From WTGJ01 sp965237765 (lineage in GTDB: Bacteria; Chloroflexota; Anaerolineae; Aggregatilineales; Phototrophicaceae), in contig OZ250157.1 of assembly GCA_965237765.1 (NCBI GenBank), forward strand, positions 2,108,001 through 2,172,000: a stretch of DNA of 64,000 nt, in the 5' to 3' direction. Under the pieces are notes generated by a model, which saw only the letters and a list, made by a program, of their open reading frames with translations, did no database searches and was not told the origin of the DNA. Positions 51,024 to 60,657 of the stretch are shown here, one piece after another. Positions within the stretch are counted from its first letter, which is position 1. Each line of letters opens with the position of its first letter. The position numbers and the translations under genes are program-made.

Positions 51024-52112
51024 ATGCTCATCGGCGCCTACTTGCTGGTTTTTGCCTGCGCACTGAGCGTCTCCATTATCGGCGCGCGCGTCAGTATATG
51101 GCTGGGTCGGCGCTTTAGCATCACCGCGCAGCGCGGCGGACGTCGCCAGAGTGAGAGCGACCGCCGCGGTGTCTCGAAATTGGGCGGGATATCCATCTTC
51201 CTGGGTTTCCTGGTGGCGGCTTTGTTGGCGCAGGTGCTGCCGATCCCCCGGCATGACCCACTGGAAATCGTGCGTTTCATTGGTTTGTTGTTGGGCGGTG
51301 TTTTCATCTTTGTCGTCGGCTTGCTCGATGATCGTTACAATTTGCACCCGCTTGCGCTCTATACTGCGCAACTCATCGTCGCCAGCATCGCCATCCTTTT
51401 CTTGATATTCATCGAGTTCGTCAACAACCCCTTTACCGGCGACCAGACCGCGCGCTTCCCATGGCTGGTGACGGTGGTGGTGAGCCTATTTTGGTTGGGC
51501 ACGATGATGAACACCGTGAATTTTCTCGACGGCCTGGATGGCTTGGCGGCGGGAGTTGTCATCATCGCTTGCGCGTTGCTCTTCGCCAATTCCGCCTTCG
51601 TGTTGCAGCCGCCACAAACGAGTGTGAGCCTATTGCCGTTGGCTTTGATGGGCGCCTGCGCTGGTTTCTTGCTGTTCAATTTCCAACCCGCGCGCGTGAT
51701 CATGGGCGGCAGCGCCTATCTCCTCGGGTATTTGCTGGGCACACTCAGCATCATCGGCGGCGCGAAGATGGCGACCATTTTGTTGGTGATGGGGCTGCCG
51801 CTGATGGATTTGGCCTGGCAGGCGTTGAATCGGCTGCGGCAGGGACGCAACCCGCTATATGGTGACCGCGGGCATTTGCATTACCGCTTGCTGGATAGCG
51901 GCCGCTTCAGCGGCCGGCAGATCGTGCTCTCTTATTATGCCTTCGCGGTGGTATTCGGCTCTTTGACCTTGCTGATTGAGAGTCGCTTCTACAAATTCTT
52001 GGCGTTGAGCCTAATGGCGGGCCTGATAGTGTTCGGATTCTGGCTGGTGGTGCGGTTGGGGGGTGGCCAGGCGACGAATGAGACGGCGCAGGCGAGCGCC
52101 GACGGAGAGTAG
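51024..52112 (+). CDS. Undecaprenyl-phosphate sugar-1-phosphate transferase (WecA/TagO type)
   Basis: 362 residues, about eleven hydrophobic helices. Family motifs: GVSKLGGISIF, LLDDRYNLHP (catalytic Asp pair), NTVNFLDGLDGLA, and DRGHLHYRLLDSG. It transfers a sugar phosphate to the lipid carrier, starting an envelope polymer. Zero gap after upp. Its last 102 bases overlap a reverse-strand gene. Confidence 0.88.
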   Translation: MLIGAYLLVFACALSVSIIGARVSIWLGRRFSITAQRGGRRQSESDRRGVSKLGGISIFLGFLVAALLAQVLPIPRHDPLEIVRFIGLLLGGVFIFVVGLLDDRYNLHPLALYTAQLIVASIAILFLIFIEFVNNPFTGDQTARFPWLVTVVVSLFWLGTMMNTVNFLDGLDGLAAGVVIIACALLFANSAFVLQPPQTSVSLLPLALMGACAGFLLFNFQPARVIMGGSAYLLGYLLGTLSIIGGAKMATILLVMGLPLMDLAWQALNRLRQGRNPLYGDRGHLHYRLLDSGRFSGRQIVLSYYAFAVVFGSLTLLIESRFYKFLALSLMAGLIVFGFWLVVRLGGGQATNETAQASADGE

Positions 52113-52805
52113 CGCCAGGAATCCGCCCTGCAGAATCAGCGCTCCCAGCAGCGCGCGCGCGATACCCTCGTGCAAAGCGATGAGGGATTCTCGCAGCTTC
52201 GCCGCGCCCAATTCTGATATGCCTGCAATAACGAAGGATAGAACGGCCGCGATGGCCCAGGGCAGGAGCTGGCGCGCGTTGGCGCTTGCCGGCAACATGC
52301 TCTGGCTGATGGCGAAGGCCAGATATGCCCATAGCCAGAAACCGGGTGTAGCCAGCAATTCTCGGCCGGCGAGGATGATTTCTGGCCAATCCAGCGCCAG
52401 TGCAGCAGCATAAAGCGCGTGTGCGTCGGCCGTCAGCCAGGCCATAATTGCTAACCCTACGATGGTTTGGGTTGCGACGAGAATCACACGCTTCCATGCT
52501 CGTAGATCTGCGGCGAGCTCGATAAAGGGAGAATGCCAAGTGTCCGTAACGCCCGAAGCCGCGCGCCAGCCACGCAGCGACGCGCGCTCGTTCAGCGCAC
52601 TCGCCATTAACCACAATATCTGCGCCTGGAAGATCGCGCCTGGCAAGGTTGCAACCAGCTTTAGCGTGCGCGCGCCTTTCTCATGGCGAACGATGGCGCC
52701 GCATAGTTGCTGCAAACGTTCACAGGTTTCATGATTCACGCGGACGAGCAGCGCAGCCAACGCCGCCAGCGCCAGCCAACTACCGATACTGGTTAACGGC
52801 GGCAT
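52011..52805 (-). CDS. Membrane protein, unrecognised
   Basis: 264 residues with about five hydrophobic segments (about 8-20, 55-70, 110-130, 160-175, 195-215, 240-255). Last gene of the gap-pgk-tpiA operon, 7 bases after tpiA. The final 34 codons lie antisense to the WecA-type gene and are Arg/His/Pro-rich, so the true functional end may be earlier. Confidence 0.5.
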   Translation of the reverse strand: MPPLTSIGSWLALAALAALLVRVNHETCERLQQLCGAIVRHEKGARTLKLVATLPGAIFQAQILWLMASALNERASLRGWRAASGVTDTWHSPFIELAADLRAWKRVILVATQTIVGLAIMAWLTADAHALYAAALALDWPEIILAGRELLATPGFWLWAYLAFAISQSMLPASANARQLLPWAIAAVLSFVIAGISELGAAKLRESLIALHEGIARALLGALILQGGFLALLSVGARLRRLIRRLATPQPHHQPESEHYQARH

Positions 52806-52812
52806 GTCGTTA

Positions 52813-53586
52813 TCACGGTGTGTATGCTTCCTGGGCGATTGACGCGAGCTTGATGAAGATGTCCCGATTCAGTGACGCGCCTCCGACGAGGGCGCCATCC
52901 AGTTGTGGCTGTATGGTGAAAGGCACTAAATTGGTCGGCGCGATGCTGCCGCCATACACGATATGTATTGCGCTGGCGGCGCTTTTGCCAAATTGAGCGG
53001 TTAGCGGCGCGCGGATGGCTTCCGCGACCAACTGATTCACAGCATTGGCTCTCGGCGTGTGCCCAGTGCCGATGGCCCAGATGGGCTCGTAGGCGATGAC
53101 CACACGCGCCAGATCTACAGCCGGTGTGGTGGCGAAGATGGTCGTAATCTGCGAGCGCAAGACAGACGCTGATTGCCCGGCCGAATATTCCGCCTCGCTT
53201 TCGCCGATACAGACGATGGCCCGCAACTCATTCGCCAGTGCCGCCGCGAGCTTGAGCCGCACCCTTTCGTCATCTACACCGAGTTGTGTGCGCGTCTCCG
53301 AATGGCCCAGGATGACATAATCAACGAGGCCCCGGAGCATGTGTGCGCTGATTTGCCCAGTATGCGCGCCGCGCTCGGCCCAATGCGCATCCTGCGCGCC
53401 GATATAGATTCCACTGCCCGAAAGCGCCGCGCGTACGTCTGCCAATGCCAGAAAATGCGGACAGAGCACAATATCGACGCCGTTGAATGCGTACAAATCT
53501 GCCGCCAGCTCACGCGCATAATTGCCTGCTTCGGCTACTGTGAAGTGCATTTTCCAGTTGGCAATGAGCATGAGTCGTTTGCTCAT
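52813..53586 (-). CDS. tpiA: Triosephosphate isomerase
   Basis: 257 residues. Catalytic Lys in ANWKMH, His in GHSETR, Glu in YEPIWAIGTG, and phosphate loop YGGSI. ATG overlaps the pgk stop (ATGA). Confidence 0.97.
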   Translation of the reverse strand: MSKRLMLIANWKMHFTVAEAGNYARELAADLYAFNGVDIVLCPHFLALADVRAALSGSGIYIGAQDAHWAERGAHTGQISAHMLRGLVDYVILGHSETRTQLGVDDERVRLKLAAALANELRAIVCIGESEAEYSAGQSASVLRSQITTIFATTPAVDLARVVIAYEPIWAIGTGHTPRANAVNQLVAEAIRAPLTAQFGKSAASAIHIVYGGSIAPTNLVPFTIQPQLDGALVGGASLNRDIFIKLASIAQEAYTP

Positions 53587-54803
53587 GTTTGTGCCGCTCC
53601 CGCAAGGGCAGTGAGGGCGGGCAGCCGTTCGCCGGCAAGTAGAGCCAGGCTGGCGCCACCGCCGGTGGAAAGGTGTGTGATGCGATCGGCGAAGCCGGCA
53701 GCCTGAATCGCCGCGGCCGAATCACCCCCGCCGACAATGGTGGTGGCGCCGCGTTCGGTCTGTAGCGCCAACGCGCGGGCGATGGATTGGCTGCCAACCG
53801 CGAATTCCGCCCGCTCAGTAACGCCCAGCGGACCGTTCCAGATGATGGTCTGCGCGTGTTGGATTTCGGCGGAGAAGGCGGCGACCGTCGCCGGCCCTAT
53901 ATCCATAATGCGCCAGCCGGGGGGCACCTCCTCCCCGATTGTGATGTGTAGGTTGGGCGTGTCATCGCCTGCAGGAGGGGCGAGGGCGGCATCCTGCGGC
54001 AGCACGAGTCGATCGGCGGCGCGATTCAGTAAGTCGCGCGCCAGCGGAAGCGCTGTTTCCTCCACCAGCGAAGCGCCGAGCTCCTGCCCCTGCGCGGCGA
54101 GTAAGGTGTTGGCCATGCCGCCGCCGATGAGCACGCGGTCGGCCTTGTCCAACAACCGCTCGAGCACGGCGATTTTATCGGAGACCTTTGCGCCACCTAG
54201 GATAGCGACGAAGGGTCGTACAGGATTTTGCAAAGCGCCGTCCAGATATTGCACCTCGCGCGTGAGTAGGTGGCCCGCAAAGGCCGGCAACAATTGCGCC
54301 AGTCCGACGTTGGAGGCATGCGCGCGATGGCCGGTGCCGAAGGCATCGTTCACGAATATATCGCCCAGACGTGCTAGACTCGCGGCGAAATCCGCGTCGT
54401 TGCTCGTTTCGCCAGCGTGGAAGCGCGTATTTTCCAACAGTAAGACAGCGCCAGACGGCGCAGCGGCGATGGCCGCTTCCGCATCTGTGCCGATGCAATC
54501 CGCCACGAAGCGTACATCCATCTCAAGCAGCGCTGATAACACTGGTGTGATAGGCGCGAGCGAAAATTCCGGCCGCCGTTTGCCCTTCGGTCGCCCCAAA
54601 TGTGATAGCAGGATGAGCACGCGCGGACTGCTCGCCAGGATATCCCGTATCGTTGGGAGTGCGGCGCGGATTCGCGTGTCATCTGCGACGATTTTCCCGT
54701 CGAGAGGCACATTGAAATCTACGCGGCATAACACGCGGTGATCCCGCAGTTTGGCTTCGCTCAGATTGGGTATGCGCGATTCAGTGTGAGTTGCGGGGTT
54801 CAT
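53583..54803 (-). CDS. pgk: Phosphoglycerate kinase
   Basis: 406 residues from ATG 54803, sharing one base with the gap stop (TAATG) and with AGGA upstream; longer upstream frame rejected. CRVDFNVPLDG, LSHLGRPKG, LGGAKVSDKI and the GGGDSAAA end motif are present. Confidence 0.97.
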   Translation of the reverse strand: MNPATHTESRIPNLSEAKLRDHRVLCRVDFNVPLDGKIVADDTRIRAALPTIRDILASSPRVLILLSHLGRPKGKRRPEFSLAPITPVLSALLEMDVRFVADCIGTDAEAAIAAAPSGAVLLLENTRFHAGETSNDADFAASLARLGDIFVNDAFGTGHRAHASNVGLAQLLPAFAGHLLTREVQYLDGALQNPVRPFVAILGGAKVSDKIAVLERLLDKADRVLIGGGMANTLLAAQGQELGASLVEETALPLARDLLNRAADRLVLPQDAALAPPAGDDTPNLHITIGEEVPPGWRIMDIGPATVAAFSAEIQHAQTIIWNGPLGVTERAEFAVGSQSIARALALQTERGATTIVGGGDSAAAIQAAGFADRITHLSTGGGASLALLAGERLPALTALAGAAQT

Positions 54804-55825
54804 TATCCTGATTGTGTAGCGATTAGCCGCGTCAGATCGGCCACGCGGCACGCATAACCCCATTCGTTATCATACCAGCTGATGACCTTAGCAATGTGAC
54901 CAGCGACGACTTGCGTGGAGGGCGCGTCGATGATGCTGGAATAGGGATTCCCACGAAAATCGCTGCTCACGAGTGGCTCATGGGAGACGGCCAGTACACC
55001 ATCCATGCGCCCACTTGCGGCCTCTTCGAGCGCGTCGAGCAAGTCTTCTGTGGTCGTCGGCCGCTCGAGGATGGCGACGAAATCCACCAGCGAGACGGTG
55101 GGGCTGGGCACGCGCACGGCCATGCCGGTGAAGCGGCCGCGCAATTCCGGGATGACGAGAGCGATGGCCTGGGCGGCGCCGGTGCTGGTCGGGATGATAT
55201 TTTCGGCGGCGGCGCGCGCGCGGCGCAAGTCCTTATGCGGTAGATCGAGCAATTGCTGGTCGCTCGTGTAAGAATGGATGGTCGTCATGATGCCGCGTTC
55301 GATACCAAAAGCATCATGCAAGACTCGCGCGGGCGGCGCCAGGCAATTCGTGGTGCAGGAAGCGTTGGAGATGATATGGTGCGTGGCGGGGTCATAAGCG
55401 TCTTCGTTGACGCCCAGGCAGATGGTGATGTCTTCGTTTTTGGCCGGCGCAGTGATGATGACCTTGCGCGCGCCGGCGGCCAGGTGCTTGCCGGCGCTTT
55501 CGCGGTCACGAAAGATGCCAGTGCTTTCGATGACGATATTGACGCCCAGATCACCCCATGGAATAGCGGCCGGGTCTCGTTGGGAGAGGAATTGGATGCG
55601 CCGCCTATCGATGATGAGCGCGTCATCCGCCTGCTCGACCGCGCCGGCGAAGGGGCCATAGGTGCTGTCATAGCGGAAGAGGTGAGCCATCGTCGCCAGG
55701 TCGCCAAGGTCGTTGATGGCGGCAACATCAATTTCGCCAGGATAGCGCTCCAGAATGGCTTTGAGGGATTGCCGGCCAATGCGGCCGAAGCCGTTGATGC
55801 CGACGCGGATGCGCTGCTCGTTCAT
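54803..55825 (-). CDS. gap: Glyceraldehyde-3-phosphate dehydrogenase
   Basis: 340 residues. NAD fold INGFGRIGRQ, catalytic Cys in SNASCTTNCLAP, and the closing WYDNEWGYACRV. Overlaps the yvcK stop (ATGA), placing glycolysis directly under translation of the regulator gene. Confidence 0.97.
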   Translation of the reverse strand: MNEQRIRVGINGFGRIGRQSLKAILERYPGEIDVAAINDLGDLATMAHLFRYDSTYGPFAGAVEQADDALIIDRRRIQFLSQRDPAAIPWGDLGVNIVIESTGIFRDRESAGKHLAAGARKVIITAPAKNEDITICLGVNEDAYDPATHHIISNASCTTNCLAPPARVLHDAFGIERGIMTTIHSYTSDQQLLDLPHKDLRRARAAAENIIPTSTGAAQAIALVIPELRGRFTGMAVRVPSPTVSLVDFVAILERPTTTEDLLDALEEAASGRMDGVLAVSHEPLVSSDFRGNPYSSIIDAPSTQVVAGHIAKVISWYDNEWGYACRVADLTRLIATQSG

Positions 55826-57174
55826 GAGGGACTCCTTTGGGCGCCAGGGATGGCGATTTCTTCGACACCCGCGTGCCGAGAATATAGTTCGAGGATGGCT
55901 TGCGCGAGTTTGTGGTGGTCATGACGCCAGGGACGTTCGGTATCGACCAGGTCCGTATAGTGTAACCGATAGCGGCTCGCAACTTCGTGGTGAGCGGGAG
56001 CGGCAAGCACGTATTCGGTGATGCCACGGTTGGCGCTTGGGTGACGGTTGTTGATGAGGGCGTAGTCAAAAAGCCCAGCGCCGCAGTGTTGCTCGATAGC
56101 GAGGATGTGGTCGGCGGCGTCATAATCGCCCGTTTCGCCGGGTTGCGTAGCGACGTTACATACGTAAATGCGTGGGGCGTTCGCGGCGCGCAGGGCGTCG
56201 GTGATACCACCTACCAGCAGGTTGGGCAAGATGCTGGTGTAGAGGCTACCGGGGCCAATGACAATGATCGCCGCTTCGGCGATAGCGTCCAAACAGGCCG
56301 GGTAGGCGAGGGCTTCGGCCGGTTCCAGGCGAATGTGTTCGATGCGCCCACCGGCCTCGCTGATGCGCGTTTCACCGCGGATTTCGCGCGCCGTATTACC
56401 ACCTGGCGGGATGACTTTGGCGATCAGATGTGTCTCTGTCAAGGTGGCGGGTAAGACGCGACCCTGGATATTCAGCACGCGCTCAATTTCGAGTAACGCC
56501 CGCTCCATATCACCAGTGACGTCGCTCAGGGCGGCGATGAGCAAATTGCCGAACGAATGCCCGCGCAAGGTGCCGCGCCGAAAGCGATACTCCATCAATT
56601 GGGTCATCAGACTCTCGTCCTGGGAAAGAGCGGCGATGTTGCTCCGCAGATCGCCGGGGGGCAGGCCGCCGAGCTCGTGACGCAAGCGGCCGGAGGAACC
56701 GCCGTCGTCGCTGACAGTAACGATGGCGGTGATATTGGCACTGTGGGGTTTGAAGCCGCGCAACACGGCCGGCAAGCCCGTACCGCCCCCAATGGCCACC
56801 AACTGCACGCCGCGCCGCCGCACGCTATGGGCGACGACGACATCGACGACCGGGCCGGGCGTTTGGCGGCGGTAGGGCCGCAGCAAATTGCGGGAGAGAC
56901 GCATGATTGCCGCAGCCGCCAGGCTGGCGCCGAGCAGCAGCAAGAATAGGCTAGCGAAGAGGTGGGTGCGCGTTAATTCGCCCCCGGCTGCGCGGTGCCC
57001 GAGCAGCCAACCGACTACGCCCGCCCAGAGCGCAAGCGCCGCGCAGAGGCCGAGCAGCCAACGCTTGATTCCAATGCCCGGCGTGAGCCATTTTGCCCAA
57101 TTGCGGGTTCGATCTTTCATGCGCTTTATATTAGCGTTGCGTCGGGGCTGTTTCCACGCTAGACGGAAGATCAT
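55822..57174 (-). CDS. yvcK: YvcK/CofD-type gluconeogenesis factor with membrane anchor
   Basis: 450 residues. Two hydrophobic helices at about 38-60 and 70-95, then the UPF0052/CofD-like domain from about 120: LVAIGGGTGLPAVLRG, TVSDDGGSSGRLR, GHSFGNLLIAAL, VIGPGSLYTS. Family members bind UDP-sugars and are needed for growth on gluconeogenic substrates and wall synthesis. ATG 57174 forms an ATGA overlap; ATG 57120 with a TATAAA ahead is an alternative. Confidence 0.9.
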   Translation of the reverse strand: MIFRLAWKQPRRNANIKRMKDRTRNWAKWLTPGIGIKRWLLGLCAALALWAGVVGWLLGHRAAGGELTRTHLFASLFLLLLGASLAAAAIMRLSRNLLRPYRRQTPGPVVDVVVAHSVRRRGVQLVAIGGGTGLPAVLRGFKPHSANITAIVTVSDDGGSSGRLRHELGGLPPGDLRSNIAALSQDESLMTQLMEYRFRRGTLRGHSFGNLLIAALSDVTGDMERALLEIERVLNIQGRVLPATLTETHLIAKVIPPGGNTAREIRGETRISEAGGRIEHIRLEPAEALAYPACLDAIAEAAIIVIGPGSLYTSILPNLLVGGITDALRAANAPRIYVCNVATQPGETGDYDAADHILAIEQHCGAGLFDYALINNRHPSANRGITEYVLAAPAHHEVASRYRLHYTDLVDTERPWRHDHHKLAQAILELYSRHAGVEEIAIPGAQRSPS

Positions 57175-57806
57175 GCCGACCTCGAATTAGCGGCCGCGCG
57201 GCGCGTCAGGTATAGAGTCAATCCCGCGGCCAATGCCAGCAAACCTCCCTGGCTAAGCGCGGCGAAAGACCAGAATCGCGGCGGGAAGTTTCGGATGAGC
57301 GTCGAAGTTGTTCTGAACTGCCAGCTGCCTGTGGTAAAGAAAACCTGGTGAAAGCCGAAAAACGCGCTATCCCAGGCGAAGATTGCGAAAGCGGCGCTGG
57401 CGGCGATTAGCATTAACGTGAGGGTGGCGCCAGCTCGCAACCCCGCCCGCCAGATATTGCGGCGCCGGCCAAAAGCGGAGCTCCCCAGCAGGGCGACGAT
57501 CAGCGTACCGCTGCCCGCGAGATACATGCTGCGGATGAGGGCGCTCACGTCATCCAGATGGGTGGTTTCTCGTTGGGAAAGACCAGCCACCTGTGGCGCG
57601 TTGCTCGGGGAAATGACGCTCGCACGCACATAGGCGAAGATTCCTTGCGCGATCGCGTGATCTTCTTCGATGCTCAAGATATTTTGCGTCAGTTGTGGGA
57701 AAGGTGCGCTGAGCAGCGGTAATAAGCAGAGCATAGTTAACCAGAGCGGGGTCGCGAGCATGATGACGGCGCGCAGCAGCGACGCAAGCGTGGTTGGCGC
57801 GCTCAT
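57171..57806 (-). CDS. DUF1461 integral membrane protein
   Basis: 211 residues with four or five helices. FAWDSAFFGFHQVFFTTGSW and LIRNFPPRFWSFAA are the conserved DUF1461/TIGR01906 segments. Role unknown. ATGA overlap on both sides. Confidence 0.78.
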   Translation of the reverse strand: MSAPTTLASLLRAVIMLATPLWLTMLCLLPLLSAPFPQLTQNILSIEEDHAIAQGIFAYVRASVISPSNAPQVAGLSQRETTHLDDVSALIRSMYLAGSGTLIVALLGSSAFGRRRNIWRAGLRAGATLTLMLIAASAAFAIFAWDSAFFGFHQVFFTTGSWQFRTTSTLIRNFPPRFWSFAALSQGGLLALAAGLTLYLTRRAAANSRSA

Positions 57807-59404
57807 TGGCGGAAATCATCCAGTTCATCTGATAACAAGAAGCGCAGCACGATGGAATCGACCAAGGCTTCGACGGGCGCACGGTCATCGGTAAATATCC
57901 CGCCGTTGTTGCGCGTGGGGACGATGGCGCTCACCGATCGTGTGAGGATCAGGCGCAAGGCAGGCGACGCATCTGCGGGCAAAGCGGCGAGATTGGCGGC
58001 CAGGTTAGTCACGCTCGTTGGCTGGGCGCTGGCGGTGAGGATAGTGTTGAAGGAATCCGGCACATCCAATGCGTGCACGCTTGGGAACACGTCCAGCAAC
58101 GTGCTCGTTAGCGCATCAACGAGGCGGCGGTCGCTCGGTGTGCGGCCGACGTTGATGGCCAGGACGCCTTCGTCGTTAAGGGCGGCGCGCGCTTCAGCGA
58201 AAAATTCACGTGTCGTCAGGTGCCAGGGTATGTAAGGCGGGCGGTAGGCGTCGATGGCGATGACAGCGTAGCTCGTTTCCAGTTGGCGCAACGCGTAGCG
58301 GCCATCCTGTGTGATGGTAGTGAGCGAGGGCATCTCCGCCGCGTTCATGCCGAAGTATTCCGCGCCCAAAGCGAGGATTTCACCATCCAGCTCGATGCCG
58401 GTCATCCGTATATCGCCATAGATCGCCTGGTGTTGGCGGGCGATGGTGCCGCCGGCGAGGCCGATGATGAGCAAAGAACTGACACGAGCGGGCGGGTGAG
58501 GCGGCGCGTTGAAATAAGGCGCGGCTAAAAAGTAATCCCAACTGCCATCGAAGAACCGCTCTGTCGGGTGCCAAATGCTATGGATACCCTGGCCTTCGTT
58601 GAGATGCAGATAACGGGTGCCGTTTTCGCTGGCCAGTATTTGCAGGTAATTGTATTCGGATTCGGCCTCGCGCAGCAAGGTGTAGCCGTCTGGCGGCGGC
58701 CGCAACGGCCCGCTAAGGCGCAGGGCCGTCAACAGCGCGATGAGAGCCGCGATCCAGAGCCACCTGGCGGCGCGCCAACCGACACAACGCCACATGCCGT
58801 AGAGCGCTAGGGTGTAGAGTGCCACCGCCAGGATCAGAAAACTGCGGAGCGTGCCGAGGCGTGGGATGAGGAAGAGCGCCGAGGCGAAGGTGCCGAGCAG
58901 ACTGCCCAAGGTGCTGACGGCGTAGATATTGCCGGAGATGCGGCCGGCGCTGCCGATTTCGGCGATGGAGAGGCGGATCGCGAAGGGAGAAACGCAGCCG
59001 AGTAGCGTCACCGGTGCCGAGAAAAGCAACAGTACCACGAAGAACGATCCCAAAGCGAGCGCACCCTCGACCTCCGCCAGGGCGTGGGCTGCCAACTGCA
59101 ACAGCGGCTGCGCGAGGTAGGGCATTGCTGCGCATAATCCCGCCGCCCAGAGCAGGATGGCAAAAAGCGTCTGGGCGCGCGGAGAGCGGTCCGCCCAGCG
59201 TCCACCCAGGAAATAGCCGAGCGTCAGGTAGAGTAGCATGAGGCCGATGATATTCGCCCAGACGAGGTTGCTGCTGCCAAAGAAGCTGCCCAACAGGCGG
59301 GAGGCGGTGAGCTCGACGCCCAGGGTGGTCATACCGCTGACGAATACGGTGGCGTAAATCAAGCGCGGGGTGAGGAGGGGCGTGGCGGCCCTTGGCAGCG
59401 CCAT
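57803..59404 (-). CDS. Membrane protein with spermidine-synthase-like C-terminal domain
   Basis: 533 residues from ATG 59404 (TGATG overlap with the DUF58 gene; a longer frame is shadow). About 1-240 holds seven hydrophobic helices beginning with VELTASRLLGSFFGSSNLVW. About 275-500 is the SpeE-like methyltransferase fold (IIGLAGGTIARQ, TGIELDGEILALG, IAIDAYRPPYIPWHLTTREF). Fused proteins like this are common; aminopropyl transfer is unproven. Confidence 0.82.
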   Translation of the reverse strand: MALPRAATPLLTPRLIYATVFVSGMTTLGVELTASRLLGSFFGSSNLVWANIIGLMLLYLTLGYFLGGRWADRSPRAQTLFAILLWAAGLCAAMPYLAQPLLQLAAHALAEVEGALALGSFFVVLLLFSAPVTLLGCVSPFAIRLSIAEIGSAGRISGNIYAVSTLGSLLGTFASALFLIPRLGTLRSFLILAVALYTLALYGMWRCVGWRAARWLWIAALIALLTALRLSGPLRPPPDGYTLLREAESEYNYLQILASENGTRYLHLNEGQGIHSIWHPTERFFDGSWDYFLAAPYFNAPPHPPARVSSLLIIGLAGGTIARQHQAIYGDIRMTGIELDGEILALGAEYFGMNAAEMPSLTTITQDGRYALRQLETSYAVIAIDAYRPPYIPWHLTTREFFAEARAALNDEGVLAINVGRTPSDRRLVDALTSTLLDVFPSVHALDVPDSFNTILTASAQPTSVTNLAANLAALPADASPALRLILTRSVSAIVPTRNNGGIFTDDRAPVEALVDSIVLRFLLSDELDDFRQ

Positions 59405-60654
59405 CAGCGGAGGGGCTGCTCCAGCGCGGAGGCCACGTTGTCTCCACAACGCACGACGACAGTGGGGATGCGCGCGAGTTGCAACAAGGATTGCAGTTGT
59501 TCGGCATCGCCGCCGCGCGCGCCAAAGGAACCTGGCTCGATGAGCACGCATAGCGGCGTGATGCCGCGTCGCGAAAGCACGCGCACCTGCGTAACCCATT
59601 CCTTATCCAGCGAGGCGGTAACGATGACCAGCGTCGTGCCGCGCGTGATATTCGGCGTATCGAGCACGAGCATCTGTGAAAGTGAGTAATTCGAGAAACT
59701 GCGCGCCGTCGCTAGCGATTGCAAGATGAGTTCGAGTTGGCGCTCGCCTCGCTCCGGCTGGTGCAGCTCATGTTGTGGTGTATAGGCGACAAAGCCGAGC
59801 GCGCGCTCCAGCTGGATGAAATAGCGCGCCAATGAAGCGGCGCATACGACGACATATTCTTCGGTTGAATCAGGCAATTGCGAATCGTGTGGCAGGAGGT
59901 TGCCAGTATTACCGCGGCGGCGAACATCTTTGGCTTCATATAGCGAGTCGGCCGAAAAATCGACGAAGAGCCAAACATCGGCTAGCGGATCTAGCTCGAA
60001 TTCTTTCACCATCAGCTTGTCATGGCGGGCGGTCGAGCGCCAATGGATGCGGTTGAAGCTATCGCCGTGGACGTATTCTCGCACACCGTCGGCGTTCGTC
60101 GTCACAAAATGCGCGCGCCGCCGTACTTGGCCGCCGCCGCTGAGTATCCCTTTTGGCATGTTGAAGTTGGCGATGGGCAGGGTGGCGGGATAAACGACGA
60201 TGCTGGCGACTTGCGGTAAGCGGCGGGAGAGCGTATAGAGGCCGAAAGGGTCGCCCCCGTTCAGCTGCATGGGCCCCAGGCGATAAGCGCCGCGGGCCTT
60301 GCATTGCGTCCGTACCGACCAACGATGTTCGCCGCGAGGGCGGATATTGGTGATAACGTGATCGCAGCGGTGGCCGGGCAAATCTGAGTAGTCGCGAAGC
60401 TCTAACCAGAGTTTGGGCAACCAGTGGCGGTTGCGGATGTGAAAGATTTCATCCAGCTCGCGACCGACTTGCGAGCGGCGCGTCAGGGTGCGGCGTTGCA
60501 GGCTGATCCCACGCATGGCCATCCAGGCCCAGGTATAAGACAAGGGCAAAAGCGCGGCGAAGAGGGCCGCCAGCTGCAAGAAGACCGCGCGACCGCTGCC
60601 GAGGCCGAGTAGGAGGCTGGCCCCGATGAGCGTGTATAGGGCTGGTCGCCGCAT
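59404..60654 (-). CDS. DUF58 protein
   Basis: 416 residues. Two N-terminal hydrophobic helices (about 8-45), then the DUF58 core: GDPFGLYTL, YVHGDSFNRIHWRSTARHDK and LMVKEFE, followed by a VWA-like region (WLFVDFSADS). DUF58 proteins act with MoxR ATPases, which is the gene just upstream (3 bases). Confidence 0.92.
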   Translation of the reverse strand: MRRPALYTLIGASLLLGLGSGRAVFLQLAALFAALLPLSYTWAWMAMRGISLQRRTLTRRSQVGRELDEIFHIRNRHWLPKLWLELRDYSDLPGHRCDHVITNIRPRGEHRWSVRTQCKARGAYRLGPMQLNGGDPFGLYTLSRRLPQVASIVVYPATLPIANFNMPKGILSGGGQVRRRAHFVTTNADGVREYVHGDSFNRIHWRSTARHDKLMVKEFELDPLADVWLFVDFSADSLYEAKDVRRRGNTGNLLPHDSQLPDSTEEYVVVCAASLARYFIQLERALGFVAYTPQHELHQPERGERQLELILQSLATARSFSNYSLSQMLVLDTPNITRGTTLVIVTASLDKEWVTQVRVLSRRGITPLCVLIEPGSFGARGGDAEQLQSLLQLARIPTVVVRCGDNVASALEQPLR

Positions 60655-60657
60655 GAC

